Origin: Duganella sp. BJB476
GTDB lineage: Bacteria > Pseudomonadota > Gammaproteobacteria > Burkholderiales > Burkholderiaceae_D
Direction: 5' to 3'
NCBI RefSeq assembly: GCF_003416895.1
Contig: NZ_QVIO01000008.1
Coordinates: 299,543 to 363,542, forward strand
DNA: 64,000 nucleotides
The notes below the pieces were generated by a model. The model saw only the letters and a program-made list of their open reading frames with translations. It was not told the DNA's origin and made no database searches. A program made the translations under genes and the position numbers. This document shows, piece after piece, positions 1 through 8,765 of this stretch. How positions within the stretch are numbered: position 1 is the first letter of the stretch; each line of letters begins with the position of its first letter.

Positions 1-68
1 AGCAGACTAGGCGGCAGAGTCCAGGCGTTCCGGGAATGGACCGACACAGGGAGTTTGCACCGCAGAAA

Positions 69-98
69 CTAAAACGCCAACCTGCATGGGTTGGCGTT
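69..98 (-). terminator. Rho-independent terminator of tRNA-Phe copy 1
   Basis: AACGCCAACC (73-82) and GGTTGGCGTT (89-98) form a perfect 10-bp stem with loop TGCATG. Read on the minus strand it is followed by a T-rich run. It lies just past the 3' end of the tRNA-Phe gene, and the same 26-bp hairpin follows the second tRNA-Phe copy. Nothing recognisable was found in bases 1-68. Confidence 0.85.
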
Positions 99-114
99 GT
101 CGCTCAAGAATTCT

Positions 115-190
115 TGGTGGCCCGGGGCGGAATCGAACCACCGACACAAGGATTTTCAATCCTCTGCTCTACCAACTGAGCTACCAGGCC
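115..190 (-). tRNA. tRNA-Phe (GAA), copy 1
   Basis: Read on the minus strand this is a complete 76-nt cloverleaf starting GGCCTGGTAGCTCAG, with anticodon GAA in the loop and an encoded 3' CCA. It is identical in the part I compared to the copy at 44041-44116. It has its own promoter upstream and a terminator downstream, so it is a single-gene unit. Confidence 0.97.
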
Positions 191-200
191 AAGGGCCGCA

Positions 201-230
201 ATTATAGCGACCCTCCCCGGGGTTTGGCAA
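201..230 (-). promoter_or_regulatory. Promoter of tRNA-Phe copy 1
   Basis: On the minus strand a perfect -10 TATAAT (201-206) lies 11 bases upstream of the tRNA 5' end. A TTGCCA -35 (225-230) is 18 bp further upstream. The -10 has the same spacing to the tRNA in the second copy. Confidence 0.7.
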
Positions 231-311
231 GGCCCAGCCACCACTTTTATTGACAGTAACAATTCCTGGGTATAAATTTAGTCGCTTTGGCATGACCTCG
301 ATAGGGACACT

Positions 312-1712
312 ATGAAGCGGGCGACTTGGTTGGTGGCGGGATTGACGGTGGCGGGCGCGGTGCATGGCGCCGAATTGACGCCGGTGCAAAAGCAGATGCG
401 CGAGATTTACCAGGAACTGGTGGAAACCAATACCACCAATTCGACCGGCTCCTGCACGGTGGCGGCCAACAAGATGGCCAAGCGCCTGAAAGCGGCCGGC
501 TACCAGGACGCCGAGCTGCACCTGATCGTGCCGCCGGGCGGCCCGGCCAAGGGCAACCTGGTGGCGCGCATCAAGGGCGACGGCAGCAAGAAGCCGCTGT
601 TGTTGCTGGCCCACATAGACGTGGTCGAAGCCAACCGCGCCGACTGGGCGCGCGATCCGTTCAAGCTGGTCGAGGAGGACGGCATGTTCTACGCGCGCGG
701 CGCCTCCGACGACAAGGCCATGGCCGCATCCTTCGTCGCCAACATGATCCGCTACAAAAAGGAAAAGCTGGCGCCCAAGCGCGACGTCGTCATGGCGCTG
801 ACCTGTGACGAGGAAATGGTGCCCAGCAAATTCGACGGCGCCGAATACCTGTTCAACCACCACCGCGCGCTGATCGACGCCGAGATCGCGTTGAACGAAG
901 GCGGCAGCGGCCTGCTGGACAAGCAGGGCAAGCCGGTACGCCACGGCATCCAGGCCGGCGAAAAAATCTACCAGAGCTTCCAGCTGGAGGTGACCAATCC
1001 CGGCGGCCACAGTTCGGCGCCGTATCGCGACAACGCCATCTACCACCTGGCCGACGGCCTGTCGCGCCTGGGGCAGTTCGCTTTCCCGTTCAAGCTGTCG
1101 GCCGTCACGCGCGCCTACTACGAACGCATGTCCAGCGTGGAGCAGGGCCAGGTCGCCGCCGACATGAAGGCCATCCTCAACGATCCGCCCGACGCGGCCG
1201 CGCTGGAGCGCCTGTACGCGGTCAGCCCGGTGCACAACTCCACTGTGCGCACCACCTGCGTGGCGACCAAGGTCGACGCCGGCCATGCCGACAATGCGCT
1301 GCCGCAGCGCGCCCGCGCCACCGTCAACTGCCGCATCCTGCCGGACGAGAAGGTGGACGATGTGCAGGCCACGCTGCAACGCGTGGTGGCCGACGACCAG
1401 ATCAAGATCACCCGCATCGGCGAAGGCCTGAGCGCGCCGATGCCGCCGCTGACGCCGGCCCTGATGAAGGCAGTGGAAGAGATCAGCAACGATATGTGGC
1501 CGGGCGTGCCGGTGATCCCGACCATGTCGACCGGCGGCACCGACGGTCGCTTCCTCAACAGCGGCGGCATCTGGACCTACGGTATCAGCGGCATGTTCAG
1601 TGGCCCGGAAGGCAGCGGCGCGCACGGCTTGAACGAACATATCCGCGTGAAGTCGCTGTACGATGGCCAGGAGTACCTGTACCGCCTGGGTAAGCGGCTG
1701 GCCACCGAATAA
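312..1712 (+). CDS. Exported M20 family metallopeptidase
   Basis: A 466-residue zinc exopeptidase of the M20 (carboxypeptidase G2/ArgE/DapE) clan, predicted to be exported by a signal peptide ending about residue 20 (AVHGA). Likely metal ligands are H101 (AHIDVV), D133/D134 (ASDDKAM), E167/E168 (CDEEM) and H438 (SGAHGLNEH), which match the usual M20 pattern. A dimerisation domain inserted around residues 200-330 is the family norm. AGGGAC precedes the ATG at 312. The substrate cannot be assigned, but a di- or oligopeptidase role fits the other exported peptidases nearby. It converges on the amylase gene with a 9-bp gap and no clear terminator between them. Confidence 0.88.
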   Translation: MKRATWLVAGLTVAGAVHGAELTPVQKQMREIYQELVETNTTNSTGSCTVAANKMAKRLKAAGYQDAELHLIVPPGGPAKGNLVARIKGDGSKKPLLLLAHIDVVEANRADWARDPFKLVEEDGMFYARGASDDKAMAASFVANMIRYKKEKLAPKRDVVMALTCDEEMVPSKFDGAEYLFNHHRALIDAEIALNEGGSGLLDKQGKPVRHGIQAGEKIYQSFQLEVTNPGGHSSAPYRDNAIYHLADGLSRLGQFAFPFKLSAVTRAYYERMSSVEQGQVAADMKAILNDPPDAAALERLYAVSPVHNSTVRTTCVATKVDAGHADNALPQRARATVNCRILPDEKVDDVQATLQRVVADDQIKITRIGEGLSAPMPPLTPALMKAVEEISNDMWPGVPVIPTMSTGGTDGRFLNSGGIWTYGISGMFSGPEGSGAHGLNEHIRVKSLYDGQEYLYRLGKRLATE

Positions 1713-1721
1713 GGCCGGGAC

Positions 1722-3041
1722 TTACTCCGGCACGACGATGCGCCAGCGCCAGGGCTTGAGTACGGACTGGCCTTCGTCGCCGGCCAGCTTGTACTTTTGC
1801 AGCGTGGCGGTCGGGTTGACGATCACCCGCACATTGTTCTTGCCCTGTTGGCGCTTGAAGGCAAACAGCTGCTCGTTGCCGACGTCGAGCAGTTGCACCG
1901 CACCGCCGCTGGCGCCGTTCCACAACGCCGGGTTTTCCTTCTTCAGCTGATTCAGGCCGGCGTAGAAGCCTTCCAGTTCGTAGCTCTTCCAGTCGACCGG
2001 ATCTTTTTCAAAGAACTCCAGCTTCTTCTCCAGCCGCGCTTCCTGGCCGTTGTAGATCAGCGGGATGCCGGGCAGGGTATAGCTCAACACCGCCATCGCG
2101 CCGTAGGCCGGGCCGTACAGGTCCTTGTCCGTGCCCTGCCACGAATTGATGTCGTGGTTGTTGGTGAACTGCAGGCGGTAGGCGTCGCGCGGATAAGCTT
2201 TCGGCGGATTGCTCACCAGGGCTTTCAGTTCAGCCGCTCCTGCCTGGCCTTTGCCGATCTTGACCATCAGCGTGTTCAGCGGCCAGTCGTAGCTGGCGTC
2301 GAAGGCCTTCTCGTGCAGCGCCGGCTCGTTCCATTCGGCCAGCATGAACACCGGCTTGATCTTGTCCAGCTGCGCGCGCGCCTGGTTCCAGAATTCGGTC
2401 GGCACCAGGCCTGCGGCGTCGCAGCGGAAGCCGTCGATGCCGGCCTCGCGCACCCAGAACGCCATCGCGTCCGTCATGCCCTTCCACAGTTCCTTGTTGC
2501 CGTAATCGAGGCCGATCACGTCGGTCCATTCCTCCATTTCGCCCGCTTCGTTCTTGAAGGTGACTGAGTGGATTTCGCCCTTGTCGTTCTTCTTGTACCA
2601 GTCCGGATGCTGGCTGGCCCATGGGTGATCCCAGGCCGTGTGGTTGCCCACCCAGTCCAGGATCACGTGCATGCCCAGCGCGTGCGCCTGCTTCACCAGC
2701 TTGCGCAGATCGTCCATGCTGCCGTAGTCCGGGTTGACGGCGGTGTAGTCCTTCACGGCGTAGTAGCTGCCCAGCGTGCCCTTGCGGTTTTGCTGGCCGA
2801 TCGGGTGGACCGGCATTAGCCACACGATGTCCACGCCCATCTGCTTCAGGCGCGGCAGCGTGGCGGCGAAGGCGCTCAGCGTGCCTTCCTTGCTGTACTG
2901 GCGCAGGTTGACTTCGTAGATGTTGGAACTGCGGGACCAGGCCGGGTGTTTCACGGCGCCGGTTTCGGCATGGGCCGCGATCGGCCCGTACATCAGTGCG
3001 GACAGTGCGGTCAGTGGCAGCAGGGCGGCAAGCTTTTTCAT
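1722..3041 (-). CDS. GH13 alpha-amylase family glycosidase, exported
   Basis: A 439-residue glycoside hydrolase family 13 enzyme with a signal peptide ending about AAHAE (residues 1-26). The TIM-barrel motifs are visible: DWVGNHT (129-135), GFRCDAA with nucleophile D208, LAEWNE with acid/base E236, and TNNHD with transition-state stabiliser D297. It should cleave alpha-glucan bonds outside the cytoplasm or in the periplasm. At 439 residues it is a compact amylase with a short C-terminal domain. AAGGAG precedes the ATG. It starts 8 bp after the stop of the upstream S9 peptidase gene, so the two are probably co-transcribed. Confidence 0.9.
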   Translation of the reverse strand: MKKLAALLPLTALSALMYGPIAAHAETGAVKHPAWSRSSNIYEVNLRQYSKEGTLSAFAATLPRLKQMGVDIVWLMPVHPIGQQNRKGTLGSYYAVKDYTAVNPDYGSMDDLRKLVKQAHALGMHVILDWVGNHTAWDHPWASQHPDWYKKNDKGEIHSVTFKNEAGEMEEWTDVIGLDYGNKELWKGMTDAMAFWVREAGIDGFRCDAAGLVPTEFWNQARAQLDKIKPVFMLAEWNEPALHEKAFDASYDWPLNTLMVKIGKGQAGAAELKALVSNPPKAYPRDAYRLQFTNNHDINSWQGTDKDLYGPAYGAMAVLSYTLPGIPLIYNGQEARLEKKLEFFEKDPVDWKSYELEGFYAGLNQLKKENPALWNGASGGAVQLLDVGNEQLFAFKRQQGKNNVRVIVNPTATLQKYKLAGDEGQSVLKPWRWRIVVPE

Positions 3042-3049
3042 GGAACTCC

Positions 3050-5419
3050 TTATTGTTTCAGCGTGCGTTCGAACAGCTGATAGATGCGGCGGTATTCGTC
3101 GTACCAGCTTTCCGGATGCACGAAGCCGTGACGCTCCAGCGGATACGGCGCCAGTTCCCAGTTGTCTTTTTTCAGTTCGATGAAGCGCTGCGCCATGCGC
3201 ACCGAATCCTGGAAGAACACGTTATCGTCGATCATGCCGTGGGCGATCAGCAGATTGCCTTGCAGCTTGTCGGCGTATTCGATCGGCGACGAGATCTTGT
3301 ACGCATCCGGGTCCAGCTCCGGCGTGTTGAGGATGTTGGAGGTGTACTCGTGGTTATAGGTGGTCCAGTCGGTCACGGGACGCAGCGCCGCGCCGGACTT
3401 GAACTGATCCGGTGCGCGCAGCAGCGCCATGAAGGTCATGAAGCCGCCGTAGCTGCCGCCGTAGATGCCGACGTTTTTGGCGTCGCCCTGCTGGTTGGCC
3501 ACCATCCAGTTCAAGCCGTCGATGTAGTCTTCCAGTTCCGGGTGGCCCATCTGGCGGTAGATCGCGGTGCGCCATTTGCTGCCGTAGCCCAGCGATGCGC
3601 GGTAGTCCATGTCCAGCACGATGTAGCCTTTTTCCACCAGCAGGTTGTGGAACATCTGCTCGCGGAAGTAGACCGGATAACGCTTGCTGACGTTTTGCAG
3701 GTAGCCGGCGCCGTGCACGAACATCACCACCGGATATTTTTTACCCGCTTCCAGCGTGGCCGGGCGATACAGCTTGGCCCACACCGGATCGGCGCCATGC
3801 GTGGACGGCACGGCGACGATCTGCGGCGTGATCCACTCGCGCGCCTTGTAGTCGGCGCTGCGGGTGTCGGTCAGCTGGATGGCGGCGCCGCCGCTGCTGG
3901 CGACGGTGGCGATCTGGGTCGGCATGTAGGCGCTGGAGTAGCGCACCAGCAGCTTGCGGCCGTCCGGTGACAGCGTGAAGCTCTCGACGCCGCCCAGCGA
4001 CGTCAGCTCGTGCAAGGCGCCGTCCTTGGTGGAGGCGGAACACACCTCGTAGGTGCCCGGCAGTTTTGGATTGCACAGGAAGTAGGCGGTGCTGCCGTCG
4101 GCGTTCCATTCAACGTCGCTGGTTTCCCATTTGCCCGAGGTCAGCGCGCGCGCCTTGCCGTCCGCCGTTTGCGTGTACAGGTGGGCGTAGCCGCTTTCTT
4201 CCGACTGGTACCACAGCGAGCTGTTGTCGGGCTGCCAGCCGAAATCGTTGCCGCGGTTATTGACCCAGGCGGCGTCGCTCAGGTGGTGCACCGGTTTCAG
4301 TTTGGCGCCGGCCAGGTCGACTGTGGCGATCCAGCGGTCCTTGTTGTCGATCGCCTGCACCATCACGGCCACTTGCGCGCCGTTGGCGCTCCAGCGGATC
4401 GAGTCTTCGCGGTTTTCGAAACGCAGGCCGCGATTGCCTTTGAGCGGATCGAGCTTGTGCGCGGCGCGCAGTTCGGCCAGCGGATCGACGGCGATGCCGG
4501 GCAGGGCGTCGAACGACAGGTCGGTCACTTTGCGGGTCGATAGTTCAACCAGTTTTAGTTGCTGCGGCAGCGGGCCGGCGTCGCTGACGCGCTTGCGCTG
4601 GTCGTCGCTTTCCTCGTAGCCGGATTCGGTGACGTACTTGGCCAGCTTGCCGACGCGGCGCTTGTCGCCGTCCTTGGCGCTGGTGACCACCAGCAGGTAG
4701 CGGCCGTCCGGCGACAGCGCGCTGGTGTCGATGACGACCTTCTCGCCGAAGTAGACCGGCAGCGGCGCGCGGGTAGGGTCGGCGCTGCGTTCGGCGTTGC
4801 GGCGGTCGCGGGTGGCGTCCTTCTCTTCCTTCAGGCGCGCCAGCGTGGACATCAGGCGCAGTTGCAGGTCGCGGCGGCTGTCGGCGTCCGGCGCGGCGTC
4901 CGGGTCCTTGGCGGTGCGCAGCAGCGCCACCGGCGACACCAGGCGCTCGGCGCGGCTCCAGCTGAACCAGTCGGCGCCGACGCGGAACTGCACGTGGGCG
5001 CCGTCGGCGGCGTATTGCGGATCGACGGCGGGCGTGGTGCCGCGCAGGATCTGCGTCAACGCGCCGGTCTTCAGGTCGCGCTCGAACAGGTCGCCGTTGC
5101 GCAGCAGCAGGGCGCGCGTGTGGTCGCGGTTGTAGACGGGGGCGGCGGCGTCAAGGTTGGCCAGCTGCTTGTCGTCGACCAGTTTCGCTGCGCCGGCGGC
5201 GGCGATCTGGAAGGTGTCGCGCAGCGGCGAGCCGGCGCGCTTTTGCTTGTAGTAGACCTGGCGGCTGTCCCAGCCCCACCATGCGGCTTCCACCGGATTG
5301 CCGATCCAGTCGGGATTGGCCATCGCCTGGTCCAGCGTGATCGGGGTTGGCGTGGCGCCGGCGCTGGCGGCGAACGAGCCGGCCATGGCGGCGGCTAAAA
5401 GGGGCAAGACAAAACGCAT
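3050..5419 (-). CDS. Exported S9 family (prolyl oligopeptidase) serine peptidase
   Basis: A 789-residue protein with a signal peptide (MRFVLPLLAAAMAG to about ASAGA), a WD40-like beta-propeller (about 40-520) and a C-terminal alpha/beta hydrolase domain. The catalytic triad is visible as S656 (GGSYGGF), D731 (GMIDDNV) and H764 (ERHGF), as in DPP IV or acylaminoacyl peptidases. It probably removes di- or tripeptides from oligopeptides in the periplasm or outside. The start at 5419 was chosen because it gives a clean signal peptide; the in-frame extension to 5464 lacks one. It is the first gene of a two-gene unit with the downstream amylase. A second S9 peptidase lies at 9527-11584. Confidence 0.88.
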   Translation of the reverse strand: MRFVLPLLAAAMAGSFAASAGATPTPITLDQAMANPDWIGNPVEAAWWGWDSRQVYYKQKRAGSPLRDTFQIAAAGAAKLVDDKQLANLDAAAPVYNRDHTRALLLRNGDLFERDLKTGALTQILRGTTPAVDPQYAADGAHVQFRVGADWFSWSRAERLVSPVALLRTAKDPDAAPDADSRRDLQLRLMSTLARLKEEKDATRDRRNAERSADPTRAPLPVYFGEKVVIDTSALSPDGRYLLVVTSAKDGDKRRVGKLAKYVTESGYEESDDQRKRVSDAGPLPQQLKLVELSTRKVTDLSFDALPGIAVDPLAELRAAHKLDPLKGNRGLRFENREDSIRWSANGAQVAVMVQAIDNKDRWIATVDLAGAKLKPVHHLSDAAWVNNRGNDFGWQPDNSSLWYQSEESGYAHLYTQTADGKARALTSGKWETSDVEWNADGSTAYFLCNPKLPGTYEVCSASTKDGALHELTSLGGVESFTLSPDGRKLLVRYSSAYMPTQIATVASSGGAAIQLTDTRSADYKAREWITPQIVAVPSTHGADPVWAKLYRPATLEAGKKYPVVMFVHGAGYLQNVSKRYPVYFREQMFHNLLVEKGYIVLDMDYRASLGYGSKWRTAIYRQMGHPELEDYIDGLNWMVANQQGDAKNVGIYGGSYGGFMTFMALLRAPDQFKSGAALRPVTDWTTYNHEYTSNILNTPELDPDAYKISSPIEYADKLQGNLLIAHGMIDDNVFFQDSVRMAQRFIELKKDNWELAPYPLERHGFVHPESWYDEYRRIYQLFERTLKQ

Positions 5420-5528
5420 CGGTAGTTTCGCTTTGAGGTTGGGTGAACGGGAGCGCCGGATCACGGCGCGTCCACGATTCTAGCCCAGGCTCCAGTGAAC
5501 TGTAATGCTTATATGTTCAGTTGCGTCT

Positions 5529-6935
5529 TCAGTTGCGGGCCATCTTGTCGCTGCTGCCATGGCGCGCGTCCGGGCCGCCGTGGCGTGGCGCTAGCCGCAA
5601 GGCCAGCAGCAGGATGGCGCCGGCCGCCAGGTACATGGCGATCAGCACGGCCAGCATGGCGGCGCTGCCGCCCCACGCCAGCAGGCGCGCGCTCAGTACC
5701 GGGGCGAACGCCCCGCCCAGCAGGCCGAAGCTGAGCACCAGCGCGATGCCGGCCGGGGCGCGCCGGCGCGACAGCAGGTCGGTGACGATGGCAATCAGCA
5801 GCGGCGCGGCCGAGGCGATGCCCAGTGACGCCAGCACCAGCCCGGCCAGCGACCAGGCCATGCCGTTGTTGGCGGCGAGCGCCAGCGCCAGGCCGCCGGC
5901 GGCCAGCACCATGCAGGCGACGAAGTGGCCGCGCCGTTCGTGCCGGCGGTCCGAATCGTAGCCGATGGCGATCATGCCGAGCACCCCCGCCAGACTGGGG
6001 ACTGCGGCCAGCAGGCCAGGCTGCATATGGCTTGCTTCGGCCCAGCGCTGCATCAGCGCCGGCGCCCAGGACAGCAGCGCGTAGCTGGCGCCGATCAGCA
6101 GCAGGTTGGCGGCGGCCAGCAGGCACAGGGCGCGGTCGCGCAGCAGCGAGTCTATGATGTCGGCGGTCGAAGGCGGCGCGGCGTCGTCCGGCGCTGGCTG
6201 GCCGGGAGCGAATGCCGCCTGCAGCTGCGCTTCGTCGCGCGCCAAGTCCTGTTCGATCATCAGTTGTTCGAACGGTGTCAGCCAGCCGGCATCGTCGGGG
6301 CGCTCATCCAGGTAGCCGTAGACGACGGCGCCCAGCAGCACGGCCGGCAGGCCTTGCGTCAGCAGCAGCCATTGCCAGCCTTGCAGGCCGGCCGCGCCAT
6401 GCAGGTATGTCAGCGTGGCGTCGCACAGCGGACCGGCGGCGACGCCGGCCAGCAGCGCGGCCGAGGCGAACACCGCGAACGCGCGCGCGCGGCGCGGCGC
6501 CGGATACCACCAGCAAAGGTACAGAATCACGCCGGGAAAGAAGCCTGCTTCCAACGCGCCCAGCGTGAAGCGCAGCGCGTACAACTGGAACGGCGTGCGG
6601 ACGAAGGCGGCGGCGGCCGACACCACGCCCCAGCACAGCATCAGGCGCAGCAGCGTGCGGCGGGCGCCGGTCTTTTCCAGCAGCAGGTTGGCGGGGAGGG
6701 CGAACAGGCAGCAGCCGGCGAAGAACAGGCCGGCGCCCCAGGCGTAAACCTGGTCGTCGAAGCGCAGGCTGGCTTGCATCTGCCCTTGCGCGTAGCCGAG
6801 GTTGATGCGGTCCAGGCAGGCGACCGCGTAGCACAGCATCAGCAGCGGCAGCAGGCGCCAGCTGATTTTGCGGTAAATGGCGTCCAAGCCGGCGGAGCCG
6901 CGGAGGTGCAGTACGGTGGCGGTATGGGTCTGCAT
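5529..6935 (-). CDS. MFS transporter, anion:cation symporter (ACS) type
   Basis: A 12-helix major facilitator protein of about 468 residues. The N-terminal RLLPLLMLCYAVACLDRINL segment and the R-W/Y-rich cytoplasmic loop (WWYPAPRRARAFA) are typical of the ACS/phthalate-permease group, which takes up organic anions such as sugar acids, phthalates or tartrate. A long central loop of about 60 residues separates the two six-helix halves. The start is uncertain: ATG at 6935 and an in-frame GTG at 6956 both lack a good Shine-Dalgarno, and the region contains the palindrome TCTGCATGCAGA. No catabolic gene is adjacent, so the substrate is unknown. Confidence 0.8.
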   Translation of the reverse strand: MQTHTATVLHLRGSAGLDAIYRKISWRLLPLLMLCYAVACLDRINLGYAQGQMQASLRFDDQVYAWGAGLFFAGCCLFALPANLLLEKTGARRTLLRLMLCWGVVSAAAAFVRTPFQLYALRFTLGALEAGFFPGVILYLCWWYPAPRRARAFAVFASAALLAGVAAGPLCDATLTYLHGAAGLQGWQWLLLTQGLPAVLLGAVVYGYLDERPDDAGWLTPFEQLMIEQDLARDEAQLQAAFAPGQPAPDDAAPPSTADIIDSLLRDRALCLLAAANLLLIGASYALLSWAPALMQRWAEASHMQPGLLAAVPSLAGVLGMIAIGYDSDRRHERRGHFVACMVLAAGGLALALAANNGMAWSLAGLVLASLGIASAAPLLIAIVTDLLSRRRAPAGIALVLSFGLLGGAFAPVLSARLLAWGGSAAMLAVLIAMYLAAGAILLLALRLAPRHGGPDARHGSSDKMARN

Positions 6936-7043
6936 GCAGACGATATTAATCTGCACGATATTGCTTAGGCAAGCGTTAGCGGCGCGCGGCGGAACTCAAA
7001 ACAACAGTGTTCCGCAGTGTTCCAGCATTGCGCTTGCACCAGG

Positions 7044-7616
7044 TCAGGCGGCCGCTGCGCCGGGACCGGCGTCATAGATGCGGGCGCGGCGCGGACGCAG
7101 CTCCGGCTGGGTGGCGGCGCCGTTGTCTTCCTGCGCCAGGAACTGGCTGCCGATCTCGAACCATTCTTCGCTGGAGATCACTTTCTGCGCCAGCGGCAGC
7201 AGCTCCTGCTCTTCCTTGTCGAGCCGTTTGAGCAGGTTCTGGCAATACAGGTCCACCGTGCGGCACAGGAACTTGCCTTGCGAAGCGCTGCGGCGCATGG
7301 CGCGGCGCAGGCATTTGTGCACGGCGTTGAGCATGGCGCCGCCGAGCCGGCTCAGCGATTCGAGATCGTTCATCAGCGCGCCGCAATTGGCGTCGGCCGC
7401 GCGCACGGCCGGCATCAGGCAGACCTCGACTTTGCGCTGGTGGCGCGACTCGGCAAAGGTGGTCAATTCCTTGAGCTGGGATTCAATGAACACAGGATCG
7501 ATTTCCTGCGGGCGACGCGCGATCGACTGCACGTATTGCAGCAGACGGGCGATGAAATGGCGTTCTTTTTTTTGTTCGATCGATAGTGTCAATAAGACAT
7601 AGGTGGCAGTGAGCAT
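7044..7616 (-). CDS. Hemerythrin HHE-like protein with degenerate ligands
   Basis: A 190-residue all-helical soluble protein. The four-helix pattern, with a C-terminal helix ending KEEQELLPLAQ, matches the hemerythrin/HHE cation-binding fold, where an H-x3-EE-x2-LLP helix normally supplies iron ligands. Here the His of that helix appears replaced (LLKRLDKEEQELL), and only isolated His residues (RHF, ESRHQRK) remain, so diiron binding is doubtful. The tail is Ala/Pro/Arg-rich. Possible roles are an oxygen or NO sensor or a structural relative; I cannot choose. It is a single gene with 362 bp of non-coding DNA upstream. Confidence 0.6.
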   Translation of the reverse strand: MLTATYVLLTLSIEQKKERHFIARLLQYVQSIARRPQEIDPVFIESQLKELTTFAESRHQRKVEVCLMPAVRAADANCGALMNDLESLSRLGGAMLNAVHKCLRRAMRRSASQGKFLCRTVDLYCQNLLKRLDKEEQELLPLAQKVISSEEWFEIGSQFLAQEDNGAATQPELRPRRARIYDAGPGAAAA

Positions 7617-7978
7617 AACGTTTCCCGTATTTCGTCTGACTTCGGCTGCGCGGCAAGCGTTGGATGGCGGACGCGCCCGAGGTGAAGACTGCTACCTTAG
7701 CGCTGTGGCGGACTCATTCAACGTCGATTTACAATTGTTCACAACTAGTCGTGTGGCAATAACAGTATCGAAATAAAATCGCGAAGATTACCGGCGGGGA
7801 AAACGAGTTGACTACACGCCATGCCGGTCGTGAACGTGCGTACTCTTCCTGACTGAGAGGGAAATTATGCACCTATTTTGCGTGTGAAAATACGTGATTT
7901 ATTGCGTCGATCAAAAATATTTTGTATCTAGCCGCGGCGATGTTTCGCCGCGGCTAGATTGCTGCGCTGCGGTAGCAA
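7617..7978. other. Non-coding interval upstream of the hemerythrin-like gene
   Basis: These 362 bp hold no convincing gene. The left part is the upstream region of the hemerythrin-like gene and is fairly AT-rich around 7720-7790. The right end holds the terminator of the SDR gene. Nothing else was recognised. Confidence 0.6.
7912..7957 (-). terminator. Terminator of the SDR gene
   Basis: CTAGCCGCGGCGA (7928-7940) pairs perfectly with TCGCCGCGGCTAG (7945-7957) around a 4-base loop. On the minus strand it is followed by an A/T-rich run with five T residues. It sits just past the SDR stop codon. Confidence 0.85.
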
Positions 7979-8689
7979 TCAGGCGGCGCGCGGCTGGCCC
8001 AGGTAGGCGCTGCGCGGGGCGGTGAAGCCCTGCTTGACCTGGCGCGCGGTGTCGTCGGTCAGCACTTCGTCCTGGCCCGCTTCCAGCGCGGCGACGATGA
8101 GGCGGGCCACGTCGGCCGGGGCCGATTTCGGCGCGTCCACGCCGTCGGTCATGTCGGTGTCCATATAGCCCATGTGGGCGCCCAGCACCTGGGTGTTCTG
8201 CGCCTGCAGTTCGCCGCGCAGGCCGTTGGTCATCGCCCAGGCGGCGGCCTTGGACACGCTGTAGGTGCCGCTGGTCGGCAGGCTGATCCAGCTCAGCGCG
8301 GACAGCACGTTGACGATGGCGCCGCCGCCGTTGCGCTTGAGCGCGGGGGCGAAGGCCTGGCTCAGCGCCATCGGGCCGAACAGGTTGGTCTCCAGTTCGG
8401 CGCGCGCCGAGGCGTCGGCGTCGGGCGTGGAGACGCCGCTGCCGGTGAAGATGCCGGCGTTGTTGATCAGGATGGTCAGGTCGGGGATGGCCTGCGCGGC
8501 GGCGGCGATGTCGGCCGCGTTGGTGACGTCGAGCTGGATCGGCGTGACGCCGGCCAGGGTGACGCTGGCGGGGTTGCGGGCGCCGCCATACACCTTGCGG
8601 GCGCCGGCGGCGAGCACGGCTTGCGCCAGGGCCTTGCCCAGGCCACGGTTGGCGCCGGTGATGAGGACGACGGCATCTTTGATGTTCAT
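7979..8689 (-). CDS. SDR family oxidoreductase
   Basis: A 236-residue classical short-chain dehydrogenase. The TGANRGLG nucleotide-binding motif is at residues 12-19, NNAG lies near 77-80, and the Ser...YSVSK catalytic pair is near 130-150. It should carry out NAD(P)-dependent oxidation or reduction of a small carbonyl or alcohol; the substrate is unknown. AAGGAAA lies ahead of the ATG. A TetR-type regulator is encoded directly upstream on the same strand, and both genes carry the same palindrome in front, so this enzyme is probably induced by a ligand of that regulator. Confidence 0.88.
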   Translation of the reverse strand: MNIKDAVVLITGANRGLGKALAQAVLAAGARKVYGGARNPASVTLAGVTPIQLDVTNAADIAAAAQAIPDLTILINNAGIFTGSGVSTPDADASARAELETNLFGPMALSQAFAPALKRNGGGAIVNVLSALSWISLPTSGTYSVSKAAAWAMTNGLRGELQAQNTQVLGAHMGYMDTDMTDGVDAPKSAPADVARLIVAALEAGQDEVLTDDTARQVKQGFTAPRSAYLGQPRAA

Positions 8690-8724
8690 GGTATTTCCTT
8701 TCAGTGGGTAAATCGATGAAAAAC

Positions 8725-8746
8725 AATATGACCGGTCATCTTAAAA
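8725..8746. promoter_or_regulatory. Putative TetR operator in front of the SDR gene
   Basis: The perfect 12-bp palindrome ATGACCGGTCAT (8728-8739) sits 39 bp upstream of the SDR start codon. The surrounding AATATGACCGGTCRTCTYAA context recurs at 9351-9370 in front of the tetR gene. Two shared copies next to a TetR gene are the usual sign of its operator. Confidence 0.75.
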
Positions 8747-8765
8747 ACCGGCGAAAAAAAAAGCA

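Noticed and set aside
156..1640. Long open frames on the strand opposite the M20, S9, M1 and M16 genes (up to 912 codons).
   Set aside because: High-GC coding DNA leaves few stops in the antisense frame. These translations are rich in His, Arg, Ala and Gly, have no domain pattern, and the sense frame in each case has clear family motifs.
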